Shown piece by piece: positions 52,755 through 64,000 of a DNA stretch of 64,000 nucleotides. Origin of the DNA: Cololabis saira (lineage: Eukaryota; Chordata; Actinopteri; Beloniformes; Belonidae); the NCBI RefSeq assembly GCF_033807715.1, contig NC_084590.1, positions 38,779,505-38,843,504 on the forward strand, given 5' to 3'. The stretch's first letter is position 1, and each line of letters opens with the position of its first letter. The position numbers were made by a program, and so were the translations under genes. The notes under the pieces are model-generated. The model did no database searches, had not been told where the DNA came from, and saw only the letters and a list, made by a program, of their open reading frames with translations.

Positions 52755-54519
52755 AGTAAAAGGCAAGGAACCTTAGTATATTAGCTCCAAGACTACGTTT
52801 AGCAGCCATATACTGAATGATGGATTCTTTTGAGTAAAGCAATGTGCTAATTCATGACAAAAATCAGAAAACTGACACATTTTCTTCAAAATGAAAAACC
52901 TTTGGGACATTATTGGATAAAGTCAGCGCAACACAACAACTCCTGTAGCAGAGTAGTCAAAGGCATCATGTTAAAGATTGATGAAATGACTGTCAGATCA
53001 TTAGAATACAGTTGAGACAAAGAGGAAAGCGTAGGTTCAAAGAAATCAAATGAGTGGGTGAGCTGTGGAAATCTGGACTGAGCGATGCTTTGAGCTTTCA
53101 CAGCTGGTGTGAAGCCATCTCTCTCCCTCTCTCTCTTTCTCTCTTTTTCTCTCTATTGTCCTGGCATCGCTTCAGACGAAAGCAGAGATGAGGAAAACGA
53201 GGCGGAGACCTCCTCAAGGCCTCTTTCACTACTTGCTGAAGTAGCAGATATGCAGGTCAGAGACTTTGTCACATGTCAACCACCACACGAAAGCTCCAGA
53301 CGGAGACCGCACCGGGCCGGTGGAAGGAAGAGAGGCCCACACAGTGTTGACAAATATATCAAAACACCAAACATTTGTCGCACAGACAGTATTGTCTGCA
53401 CCGAAAAACCAACCATATGTGGAAGACTTAAGTGGTAACCGGGGAGACAAAAACCTGAAATCTTCAGTCTGGTTTACAACAAGAGTAAAGTCTAACAAAT
53501 ATTGACATTAAACACTGTAAAAATTTGCTTTGTGATGTCGGCGTGCTTCGTGCATTTACGATACTTGTGATTAAATTTCAAAAGGAGGACGAAACTTGAA
53601 ATGAGTGTCATCCCAGAAGCCTTGTTGTGTACCAAACATGCAGGCGGTGTGTACACAGAGCTGCTCCACATGATATAAGCAGAAACCCCAAGGCCCTACT
53701 ACAAAGCTGAAACACTATGCTTCTGCTTCTTTCTTTTTTTTTTTTTTAAGGCAACGAGGGAGGGAGGTGTCTTGTGTATCCCTTAGCTTGAGGTATGTCG
53801 AGAACTTGTTAAAAATAACAGTTCATAAGAAGGCCAGGGGTAATCAAAAGAACCAGTATTTACCCCAGAGGACCATTAATATCCACAGTGAATTTAATGG
53901 AGCCAGGAGACGGTCAACCGCCTCTGAGACACCTTATCATCCGCATGTGTCGGAGACGGCAAAATGTTGACCTAAAACGGAGTGCAGAGGGCCACACATG
54001 GGGTCGCTGGGGGAATACACAGCCCCACCACGCTTATACCTCAATGCTTTGGGGAAATAATCCTTTTGGTTGGGAGCTCGTGTGTGGGTGCCTTTTTTTC
54101 AGACCACCCAAGCAAATTCTTCAGGAAAACACTCAAATAAAACAACCATATTTTCCATTGAATAATTTATCTTCTTCTTAAAATCTGTTGTAACAGCCTC
54201 AGTGTCTATGTCCGGTCACAAGGGGCCGTTGCTTACATTTTATTTTTTTTTTTTACTATTACACCTGTGCAGTTTCATTCACATGAACTTCCAGCACGGA
54301 TCCACAAGAAAATGATGGTCAGCAATCATCTTAATAACACAATATCACCAAGAACTGTCTTTCTCTGGTAGAAATGGTTCTAAGTGTCATTTGAAGGGAT
54401 ATTGATTTGACCAGGTGATAGCTTTTGAAAGAAAAAAAAAAAAAGGACATTCATTACACATGATGGATGGGAACTATCAGCTGATGCTTTTAACATTTTC
54501 CGAGCTTGTAACTTTTGGC
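52755..54519. other. Intron DNA with pyrimidine tract
   Basis: A CT-rich tract lies at 53119-53158 and a T-run at about 53731-53749. No gene or element is recognised. Confidence 0.5.
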
Positions 54520-55135
54520 TAGGACTGGGCGATATGGACCAAAAGTCATATCTCGATATTTTCTAGCTGAATGGCGATACTCGATATATATCTCGATATT
54601 TTTTCTGTGCCTTAATTGGGGTTTCCCCCAAAGCATTATAGCATAGCATCTCTGTTAGCTTCATTTTTTTCTGAGGCAAACCCTTCAGTCAGTTTTAATA
54701 CAAAGCCTCGTGCCAAATGTCACACAGGTTCCTTTATTAACAGAGGTCTGCACAATATCAAAATGTATAAAACAAATGAAATAAAAATAAACTGCCTGGA
54801 TATATAGAATAAAAATGCTTCTTGAATAAAATAAAACAAATATCCCTTTCCTGCATAACAATTAAATTAAAATACACTGTGCAATTAATACAATGTAGAC
54901 AGTAACAGGCAGACTTTTCCACTGAGGTTGACAGTTGTGCAAATGACAAAACATTTGTGCAAATCTCAAATAAAACATTTAAGTCAATTTGTCACAAAAT
55001 AAGCTATATCAAAATCATAAATTATTATTTATTTTTTATTTTTTTTAAATCGATATAAACGATATTGTCTCGTACCATATCGTGTTTGAAAATATATCGA
55101 TATATATTAAAATCTCGATATATCGGCCAGCCCTA
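54520..55135. mobile_element. hAT-like element, perfect 8-bp duplication
   Basis: CTTTTGGC lies at 54512-54519 and 55136-55143. The ends are TAGGACTGGGCGATAT and TAGGGCTGGCCGATAT (14/16 inverted). ATATCTCGATATTTT and CGATATA motifs are repeated near both ends. 616 bp, no transposase. Confidence 0.88.
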
Positions 55136-55661
55136 CTTTTGGCTATACAGAAAACCTTTGCTGAGAGGCATTATCTTATGACCTTGGTAGATCCTGCTGT
55201 CCTTGTTTCTTGGACCTGGACTCCTCACTTGTTTAGCCCATAGATAAAAAACATTTAAGAAATTATTAAACTGGTATTGATTTCCAAATTAATCATGTCT
55301 CCATGAGCTGCAGTTTTTTTTTTTATCTTATTCTATATAATAAAGAGCCATAAATGTGGACGATCCAGGCTGAGAGCAGCAGTTTATGTGTTCTTAATCC
55401 CACAAATCTGACAGAACAGAACCGAGAGGAGGCAATATAATAGACTGAGATTTAAAGGTACTTGGAGGTATATGGCAGACTTGAGAACGTATACGATTTC
55501 TGGCTGATTCCTCTCATATATCACTCACTGTAACCACCACAATGTTGGAAAAAATACCTGTCTTAACCGCATGTCTGTATATGTACTTAAGGTAGATCTC
55601 AGGTCAGGGTGCCAATTCATTAATCATGATGGAATGATTTAGTAAACATATAGCACTAATG

Positions 55662-55665
<4 letters not shown>

Positions 55666-55751
<86 letters not shown>
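55666..55751 (+). repeat. (TA)n microsatellite, about 43 units
   Basis: Pure TA run of about 86 bp, next to the TA-flanked element at 55760. Confidence 0.97.
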
Positions 55752-55754
<3 letters not shown>

Positions 55755-55759
55755 ACACA

Positions 55760-56267
55760 CCGTATTTTCTGGACTATAAGCCGCACCTGCATATAAGCCG
55801 CATATAAGCCGCATTAAAAAAGATATACAAGCCGCATCCGCCTTATTCAAAAAATATATATATGCAAGCCGCAGATATTTCTGTTGTTAGATTAGATATT
55901 TACTACTTGTACAGAAGGATTCTGAACTGTAAATGATGTACATGTTTGTACCTAAATAGATCCTTTCCTAACAGTGTCTTTTTACACGGCAGCAACTTTG
56001 CTGATTAAAACAGGACAGAACCAAGAGAAAATAACCGGTATTTATTTATCTATTTATCTGTTTGAAATCTGCTTCTACCTCTTTTTATCTGCTAAGGAAG
56101 AAGTAGCGTATTCTTCTTTGCATTTATTTTGTCTTAGTTTTGATTCTAATTCCAGTTAGAGTGCCCGAGCGCTGGAAGAAGAATCCACAGAATAGCCGCA
56201 CCTTTGTATAAGCTGCATGGTTGAAAACCTATGAAAAAAGTAGCGGCTTATAGTTCAGAAAATACGG
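55760..56267 (-). mobile_element. TA-flanked inverted-repeat element (CCGTATTTTC type), copy 2
   Basis: The ends are CCGTATTTTCTGGACTATAA and its near-exact reverse complement, with TA following the right end. Its interior is inverted relative to 43784-44259 (the CGCACCTGCATATAAG block is at the left here, at the right there). TA-rich tracts lie on both sides, as if it had jumped into a (TA)n array. Confidence 0.78.
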
Positions 56268-56289
56268 TATATATATATATACATATACA

Positions 56290-57140
56290 TATATTGGCTA
56301 TGGGTGAGAACATTGACTTGCAGCATATCTGCACAGAGCTCTTTCAGTCCTTTCTGTCAAAAATGCTTGACATTGGCAACATTTTGAAGACCACATCCAT
56401 TATGTTTCAGAAGAAAACTCTGGCAATTGGGGAATATAAGGATGAGCTAATTGTGGCCATTGGATGGTTCACACTACTGCTTGATGCTGAAGGCCACAGG
56501 GCACATACTGTTTCTAATACTGATGCTGACAGACACAAGAAAAATGTACTCAGAGGGTTGATTGAAGAGTTGGAGAGCAGATAAGACTCCCTCAAGTCAT
56601 GTGATCACTTCTTAGTATTTGATCTGTCAACATGGCCTCTGGAAATGCAAGACCTCCATAGTTTTGGAAACACAACACTTTGCAGCATTCTCAAGAAATA
56701 TGAGGCCACGTTGCAACTTGACAAAGACACCACTGCGCCAGGAGGGATGCGCTTAGAGCAGGCAGGAAACGCCTGGGAGCCTCTTCTGTGTACAACTTGG
56801 TTCAAATTGTAAATACAAGTAACCCAGACGCTTACTCCAACATCAACAAGGTGATTAAGCTGTCTCTTACACTGCCTTAAGGCTGTGCAGCTTGTGAGAG
56901 GAGATTCTCACATCTCAACATAATAAAAACCAAGTTCAGAACTCATCTGTCACATGATCGTCTCTCAGCCCTGATGCACATACACCTGTCAAAGCAGACC
57001 ACAGAGACATTTGACCCAAAGCAAGCTGTTGACCTGCGGATGGAGACAGCTAATCGGAGGTTCAACAAAGGACATGCTGGTGCATCTGCAGCATCTCCAT
57101 CATCTGTGATACAGGAAGCTGAAGCTAACTCACTGAATAG
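56290..57140 (+). pseudogene. hAT transposase remnant (C-terminal dimerisation region)
   Basis: An open segment (MGENIDLQHICTELFQSFL to IEELESR, 56300-56584) is followed by broken frames. The later frame AACERRFSHLNIIKTKFRT and HLSHDRLSALMHIHLS is the conserved hATC dimerisation motif of hAT transposases and ZNF862-like domesticated relatives. Stop codons at about 56582 and 56878 and at least one frame change show it is dead. No terminal repeats were found next to it. Confidence 0.7.
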
Positions 57141-57157
57141 GTTATGTGCACCATACA

Positions 57158-57189
57158 GACATACATACATACATATGTATGTATGTCTC
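57158..57189. repeat. Palindromic (CATA)n/(TATG)n tract
   Basis: CATACATACATACATATGTA leads into TGTATGT, a microsatellite that folds on itself. Confidence 0.85.
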
Positions 57190-57545
57190 ACTAATCAGCA
57201 GCTTGCATCTTTGCACTTCCTTTAGAGCCTCATGGTGACTTGGGATGAAATCCTCTGAGCATTTTGACGAGCTTCCTTGTCTTGATATCAGTGGCTTCCG
57301 TCTCTTCCTGAGGCCAGTTTAGCATATTTTGAAGTTAGTGTGGGGTTGGAAAAACATTGTATTCCAACCTTTGATTATAATTGGATTATGGTTTAGATTT
57401 GAAAATAGGGTTAACGCTTAAAAGCTAATGTTGGCGTGACGTCTAATTATAGAAAGGTAACGTGGACTAGATGTTGGATGATGGTTGTTTGCCAGCACTA
57501 ATTGGTTATCGAACATTGTCTGACGCCGCAACCCATAATGGCCAT

Positions 57546-58257
57546 CAGAGGTGTCAAGTAACAAAGTACAAATACTTTGTTACCTTACTTAAGTAGAAAT
57601 TTTGGTTATCTATACTTCACTGGAGTAAACATTTTTCAGACGACTTTTTACTTTTACTCCTTACATTTTCACACAATTATCTGTACTTTTTACTCCTTAC
57701 ATTTTAAAAACAGCCTCGTTTCTCTATTTCATTTCGGCCTTTAAAAAAAAACTATCCAGTTAAATTGCTCCATCCGGATAGAGTGAATTTGGTTGTGGTT
57801 GTTTCAGATGTTCTTGTCCAGTTTTGTTCTTACATCCGTTCCCTCAGATTCCTGCAACTAAACTTGGATGTACATTCCAATAAAGGTTAGGATAAATGAT
57901 AACATGCCTCTGAAGTTTGACTTTTTGCACCATTACAATACTTATAGGCAACTAGTCATCATATCTCCTGCTCTCTGAAACACATGTTAATGCTCAATAG
58001 TACACATATATGGTTCTTTAATATATTTGCATTATACTAAGATGCATTCATTTTCAATGGCTTTTGTCCTTAATGGCTTTTTTCCTCCTTACATTACTTT
58101 TACTTTTATACTTTAAGTAGTTTTGAAACCAGTACTTTTATACTTTTTCTTGAGTAAAAAACTTGAGTTGATACTTCAACTTCTACAGGAGTATTTTTAA
58201 ACTCTAGTATCTATACTTCTACCTGAGTAATGAATGTGAATACTTTTGACACCTCTG
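57546..58257. mobile_element. hAT-like element, perfect 8-bp duplication
   Basis: ATGGCCAT lies at 57538-57545 and 58258-58265. The ends are CAGAGGTGTCAA on both sides (12/12 inverted). The interior carries AAGTACAAATACTTTGTTAC and repeated TTTTACTTTTACTCC-like blocks. 712 bp, no transposase. Confidence 0.9.
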
Positions 58258-58299
58258 ATGGCCATTCGCCTGTGGAATCGACAGTAACGTGTAACTGTC

Positions 58300-59099
58300 C
58301 TGAACGTCTGATAGCAGGAACTGGATATTAGCCACCATCCAGGTCAAAATAATACGGATCCAGGAATATATAAAGAGGATGGCCCTTAAGGACAAGCTCC
58401 TAAGTGAATATCTCAGACACCAGAAATCCAGTGAGGAGGAAGACGTGGGAGACGAACCATCATGGAAAGAGCAGCCAATGCATGTGGACCATCTGCACTT
58501 TGAGAAAAATCCTACCAGTGGCTGGAAAAGGCTCGACTGACGGACAATATGGCGTCATTAATCATAGCAGCACAAGAAAATGCTTTGAGCACAAGAGCAA
58601 TATAGGCCAGAGTCTATCACACTATACAAGACCCCAGCTGCAGACTGTGCAAAGATGCCCCTGAGACAATCCAGCGCATAATAGCGGGACGCTCGGTCGA
58701 TGCTGGCAGGTGAAGCAGACATGCACAACACAAGCAGGGAACGGTTAGAGCGTATGGGAACATCTGCACTGCACTGTATATAGGTTGGTCCCAAAGTCAA
58801 GATGGGAGATACCTCCACGGGTGGTGGAGAATGAAAAAGCAACGATCCTGAGGGACTTCCAGATCCAGACTGATAAAATGTTGACGACTTAAAACTCCAG
58901 ATGAGAGAGCAGTGGAGATTGACGTGGCAATCCCAAGAAACAGGAATATCATAAGAACTGGAAGGAGAAGACAGCAGTGGGGCCAATAGTGGTTGGACTA
59001 TTGGACATGTGCCATCCAAGCTGGGCTGCAGCAGATCCTAGGAACAGCTAAGAGATCTTGGTCCACAAGAGCACAGTCCCAGGAACTGCAAACCCCAGA

Positions 59100-59102
<3 letters not shown>
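58300..59102 (+). mobile_element. LINE 3' remnant with zinc-finger/endonuclease end (R2/R4, Rex6-like)
   Basis: Joined across breaks, the plus strand reads LKDKLLSEYLRHQ, DPSCRLCKDAPETIQ, PPRVVENEKATILRDFQIQT, EIDVAIPRN and ILGTAK. This is the C-terminal CCHC and restriction-like-endonuclease end of R2/R4-group LINEs. Many stops and frameshifts are present. It ends in CCCCAGACTG directly before a (TA)n tract, as these elements often do. Confidence 0.7.

Positions 59103-59178
<76 letters not shown>
59103..59178 (+). repeat. (TA)n microsatellite, about 37 units
   Basis: Pure TA run directly following the LINE remnant. Confidence 0.97.
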
Positions 59179-59180
<2 letters not shown>

Positions 59181-60218
59181 CAGTTTATGAGAAGTCACAA
59201 ACTTCAGCTGTTGAAAGTAAGGTGGTCTGCTTTTTTCTTTTTTTTTTTTTTAACTTTCATAAGACTTTCCCCTAAAACTGAAGCGTCTGTTTCTCATCTG
59301 TTCCTTGCATCTGGAAGCAATTAAGCATCCATCCATTTAAGGAGAGACGAAAATCTAAAAGAGGCTAAATGAGCAGAGAGGAGAAGATATTACGCAGCTG
59401 ACATAAAAAGGTACAGCTAATAGAGCTGGGTAGAGTGGACGATGTATTCACGGTCAGAGAAATAATATCAGTCCATTTCTCAGCTTTTAAATAATCGGTG
59501 CAGCTTTTAAATCATCTGTTAAGGTTAAAGGACTAACTCTCACAACAAAGATAACAAAAAAGTCTACAGCAGGTTAAGAACAGGCACATATGTAGCTGAG
59601 CTATAAAAGCAGTCTGAGTAGAGAGCCGTGTGTCTAAAACATGTCCTATATCATCGAGAAGGAATGTGACTACACCATCAAAACAACTCTCGTGGTGAGT
59701 GCAGGTCAGCACTTGATATTAGCCACAATACCAGTGAATAAATTGAAAACACTTGATTTGTGTTGAAGAAAAAGAAAATCCTGAAAAGGTACATGATTTA
59801 TTTATTTATTTTTTACATTTTTTTTTGTAGACAGCCACTAATATAAAGGTTGGCAAAGAACAGCGTGCAAGGCCTGCGCGGAGACATGCTGCTGACCTTG
59901 CCATGAGCTCAGCGCTGGACGGTTGCTGACAAATATCTTGCACTCAATATGACTTCTCGAGGTTAGCTCTCCGATGGCCAGAAAGACAAACTACTAGATG
60001 TGTGATGTCTGCTGCTATTGTGGCATTAACCTCTGACCGCCTGGAATGACGGACGCTTGATCTGAAAGGCTCCTGGAAGACACTTTTTTTTCTCCTTAAG
60101 GTCAGAGAAGAGAAAGAGAGAAAAAAAACTGCCATCCATTTTTTTTAGCGAAATGGACACTGTCTATTTGATGAGAAAAAAGGAGAAAATAAAATAAATT
60201 GATGTTTATCTGAATCTG
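59179..60218. other. Intron DNA, nothing recognised
   Basis: Contains T-runs (about 59238-59252 and 59811-59826) and short frames without motifs. Confidence 0.5.
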
Positions 60219-60840
60219 AGTATTAGGGCCAAACTAAGACAAAAAACATTGGAAATTACGAGAATAAAGTCATAATATAATGAGAATAAAGTCGTAAAAT
60301 TACGAGAATAAAGTCGTAAAATTACGAGAATAAAGTCGTAATATTATGAGAATAAAGTCGTAATATTATGAGAATAAAGTCGTAATATTACGAGAATAAA
60401 GTCGTAAAATTACGAGAATAAAGTCGTAATATTATGAGAATAAAGTCGTAATATTAGGAGAATAAAGTCGTAAAATTACGATAATAAAGTCGTAATATTA
60501 TGAGAATAAAGTCGTAATATTATGAGAATATAATTTATGAGAACTCTAACAGGAAGAGCTTCTTCTCCCTGTGTTAAAATGAGGAATATTGAGCATCTTG
60601 TGAAGTTATATTTATATATTTATAATATATTACGACTTTATTCTCGTAATATTATGACTTTATTCTCGTAATTTTACGACTTTATTATCGTAATATTATG
60701 ACTTTATTCTCGTAATTTTACGACTTTATTCTCGTAATATTATGACTTTATTCTCGTAATTTTTACGACTTTATTCTCATTACATTATGACTTTATTCTC
60801 GTAATTTCCTTTTTTTGTTTTTTTGTTTGGCCCTAATACT
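60219..60840. mobile_element. Foldback element made of an 18-20-bp minisatellite
   Basis: The terminal AGTATTAGGGCCAAAC at 60219-60234 is exactly inverted at 60825-60840. Inside, about 14 units of GAGAATAAAGTCGTAATATT (60258-60530) face about nine units in reverse (60628-60805), with a spacer of about 95 bp. The two arrays can pair. The target duplication is not clear. Confidence 0.8.
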
Positions 60841-63156
60841 CCGTCGTAGAATCCAAGGCAAGTCATTACTATGAAAAATGTTATACAATGTTATTGATTG
60901 TTTTTAAAATTATTATCTTTTGATCAACACAATATGTCAGTGTAATCAATCAGTAGCTTGTTGAATTCTGCAGCTTTGACACACGTGGGCAAGATCATTA
61001 CTGAAAGGAGCGGATGATTGTCTCTAAATGATGGACCACTGCACACCTCAAGTAACCTCTTATAAAGCAAACATTGCAGTCTGGGAGAGGATCTGACAAT
61101 GGACCCTTGCTGATTGGAAGTATACACGACGCCACAGGGGAAGTGACGTTGTATCAGATACCCACGGAGGCAGCCTGGTCCGACTCTGGTCTGGTTTTGG
61201 AACAGATACTCATCCCTTTCCCTGCATCCAATGGGAGTGCTGAGCCTCGCTCTGCTGAGGCGGACCAGGCGGTGGATAACAGGGTCTGGATAGGTGGGAG
61301 GGGAGCTTAATATGAACCATGCGCAGCATGGGGGGTGCAGGAGTACTGATGTGGGTTCGGCAAGTGCTGCAGCTGCCTGCAGTGGGTGGGAGAATACCCA
61401 CTGAGCCTGGCATGCACAAACAAAAGTGCAGAAGCAAATGCAGAGCCAGATTGGACCTGGTTACCACGTATCCAAGAGTCAGTTTGATGAGAAGACTGGA
61501 GATGATTCAGAGCTGGCGCGTCTTCTCTTCTCAGGGTGAGCCAGGTCACACGGTACATTCCAAACGATCAAACTGTTATTTGTTAAATTTATAATCAATA
61601 CTGGCTATAAAGGAAGGAACCATGCGTCTCTGCTGCTCTGGCAGACGGTACATACAGGCTTTTGGTTCTCTAATAGAGATATCACTGGGGAAAATAATAT
61701 TACTAAATTTTAAATCTGACATTCCACATAAATAAAACTATATACTCATAAATAATAATCCAGTGTCCTTTAAACATCAAAGTATTATGCTGTATTCTGT
61801 TCATACAACATATTTTTCTTCTCAATGTTAATATTATTTAAAGGTGACTCAAGTTTGCACGATCGCTTGCTTACACACAGAATCGCATGCAGATGTTTAT
61901 TATGTGACGCACGTGGACATTGAAACAAACATGCAAAAAAAATGCAAAAAACAGCATTCGCTTTGTATACTTTAACAGTGCTGTCGTCAAGGCTCTGCTG
62001 ATCTCAGCGATTAGAGAGAGACTGGAATGAAATGAGGGAGTTTCATCGCATAGCAGCTGGAGACAAAGCTTTTAATGCTTTGCATCTTTTCATGGAGATA
62101 CAAGTAACAGCAAATCTGAGAGCAAGACCACCACGCCTTAAAAAAAAAAAAACTTTTTTCCTGTCATATATCTACAAATATGCCCCGATTAACAATGTAT
62201 TCTTGATTAGCATGGTTGATTAGCATCACCTTATCCCTCCCAATTCCAAAGGTACCAGGGGATCTACGATCTCCAGCAGATCCCTATCTTATACTAACTT
62301 CTTAATCAGACAATTCTCATTGAGGTTGTGGTGGTTGCTTGTGAATTACACAGCACTAATAGGACTCAGGAAACTCCAAATAACCGAATCTAACCTCTGT
62401 TAATCTTTTTTTAAATTGTTCAGTGCTTATTCTTGATGTGAATCACTTTGGTTTGACTTTGTCCATGAAATTTTGCAGTATAAATAAACTTGCCCCAGAA
62501 CTGACATTTGTATGTGTCTGATTTCTGGGTAAAGAATTTGTTGTCTAAGAGTTTGAAAAGATATGTCATCATAGCCTGGTAATTTCATGCTGGAAAACAG
62601 AAATTAAAGCAGGCAGTTTGGAAGCGGAGATGGAGTACAGTATAACACTCTGTGTATTTGCTTATGTTGAGTCTAGACCTGACCAGTCTCACGAATAAAA
62701 CACATTATATGTGAAAAGATATCAGGAGGATCATACAAGCCTGGGGACTGTACCTGACCCTTAATGAAAACATGAAACATTCAGAAGTATTGGCATTCCA
62801 GCCCATATTTTATATCTTATAATATACATGGGATATTTTATATTCGCAGGGCCATCTTGTACGCCGTCACTGATAGTGGGACTCAAATAAGCTGTTATCT
62901 TGAAAGGTGGCACCTACACTGTCATTAAGGCCGTGGACATTCACAAAATGATGACGATTGAGTTTCCTTGTTACACTTTAATGTGCATTTTCAGTTAGAC
63001 GTTTATACACAATTTAGAAAGTCTTTAGAAAGTCTATGTCTGACAGAAAAGTTGAAGAAACTGTTTCAGGATAGGCAACTACAAACGCATGGAGTGCTGC
63101 TGGGTGTAAAAAAGAGTATACTTCAGGTGCTCTTCGGCATGGGGATCCAAAAGACT
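60841..63156. other. Intron DNA, nothing firmly recognised
   Basis: 61074-61560 is more GC-rich than its surroundings, with overlapping short frames on both strands. 62430-62500 ends in GTATAAATAAACTTGCC and resembles a LINE 3' end, too short to call. No exon is supported. Confidence 0.4.
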
Positions 63157-63366
63157 CAAAAACAAGAAAAAACCGAGGCACTCAAGAAGTTAGAAAAATA
63201 TAAAAGGCCTTTATTAAATCATGGTTTAGAAAAAGTTAAAATGCCTAGAAAAAGTTAAAATGCCAACATGTTTCGGCCATGTACTGTAGGCCTTCCTCAA
63301 GGCAGATAGCAAAGGCCTTTTATATTTTTCTAACTTCTTGAGTGCCTCAGTTTTTTCTTGTTTTTG
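63157..63366. repeat. Inverted repeat with 57-bp arms
   Basis: The left arm 63157-63213 (CAAAAACAAGAAAAAACCGA onward) pairs with the right arm 63311-63366 with about one mismatch. The 97-bp loop contains CCAACATGTTTCGGCCATGT and CCTTCCTCAAGGC, motifs of a known type of fish interspersed repeat. No target duplication was defined. Confidence 0.7.
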
Positions 63367-64000
63367 ACTGTTTCAGGATAGTTTGGATACCCAAAATCTG
63401 TTATATTTGTAAAAAAAAAAGTTTAAAATGTATTTATTTTAATTACTTTCTTTAAACTTAGAAGTGTTCATACTGTACAATGAGGTTGTTTCCACACCTA
63501 ATAGTTCAGCAGTACTGGGACTGGGACTGGGACTGTGACTGTGTCTGTGAATGGTTTGGAGAATTTGACATGATGATGTTATGATACTTGAAAGCTTCTG
63601 ATAAGACTAATTTGATAAACTAAAATGAATAGAAATCAACCAAGATAATAAGAAAACAGTTGTGGACCATCACAAGTCCGGTTCATCCTCAGGTACAAGT
63701 TTCAGACGCCTGAAGTTCCCGTTTTCATCTCTTCAAGCAATAATAAGCAAACAAAAAACAAACACTAAAGATGCATCTGGGCACCAAAGCCTTTTTTTTT
63801 TTGCATTTATTTACAACCGAAAGATATTTCTGTGCAACGAAAGGCCTTGCAACACTGTACAAAACCCGGAAGACGGTATCATTATCCCATAGGAAAACGT
63901 GCTCTGCGCTAACATGAGCTGAAGGAGCACAAAGAAAGAAAAAGAAACTGCAGCAAAATTATCGTAAAAAAGAAGAATGTACTGTAGCTGGGAGGGGGGG
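63367..64000. other. Intron DNA with short tandem repeat
   Basis: A CTGGGACTGGGACTGGGACT tract lies near 63517-63540. The window ends in a G-run. Nothing else is recognised. Confidence 0.5.

Noticed and set aside
55604..55850. Open frames of repeated Tyr-Ile
   Set aside because: They are translation of a (TA)n microsatellite. The same applies to the frames near 58993-59198.
60219..60840. CRISPR array
   Set aside because: The repeats are contiguous tandem units without unique spacers, and half are inverted, in a vertebrate genome.
61074..61594. GC-richer block as an exon or promoter
   Set aside because: Open frames on both strands are short and overlapping, with no recognisable product or core promoter.

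Overview
This window is vertebrate genomic DNA, almost certainly from a teleost fish. The evidence is one large minus-strand multi-exon gene with GT-AG introns, set in DNA full of fish-type mobile elements: short hAT-like elements with 8-bp target duplications, TTAA-flanked inverted-repeat elements, Rex/L2-like LINE 3' ends and a tRNA-like SINE. No bacterial, viral or organellar gene organisation is visible.

The only protein gene I can support is dachsous cadherin-related 1 (dchs1; the a/b paralogue cannot be decided). It runs on the minus strand from 48266 down to its stop codon at 24078. I resolved 19 consecutive coding exons. All 18 introns are GT-AG, every junction keeps the reading frame, and together they give 8046 coding nt (2681 aa plus stop). 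They encode about 22 cadherin repeats, a juxtamembrane region, one membrane helix and the dachsous cytoplasmic tail. The signal peptide and roughly the first five cadherin repeats (about 600 aa by comparison with the roughly 3300-aa vertebrate protein) are not here. They should lie beyond 64000 in the large first coding exon, which makes 48267-64000 part of a very long 5' intron. A candidate poly(A) signal lies about 175 nt past the stop.

Layout: 1-23.9 kb is intergenic DNA downstream of dchs1. It holds a LINE 3' end (780-1700), a SINE (7278-7665), nested inverted-repeat DNA elements (10144-11397) and an element with a 139-bp internal tandem repeat (14288-15340), with no gene I can defend. 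24.0-48.3 kb is dchs1, with introns carrying many insertions. 48.3-64 kb is the 5' intron, with three hAT-like elements with perfect 8-bp duplications, a broken hAT transposase, an R2/R4-type LINE remnant, two long (TA)n tracts and a foldback minisatellite.

The most notable signals concern how repeats sit in the dchs1 transcript. Two 340-bp elements of one family lie in opposite orientation on either side of ten exons. An 875-bp element forms a long hairpin inside an intron and carries a small open frame in its loop. A retroposed insertion with an 18-bp target duplication sits 13 nt from a splice acceptor. I found no convincing new gene system; the mobile-element architecture is the unusual part.
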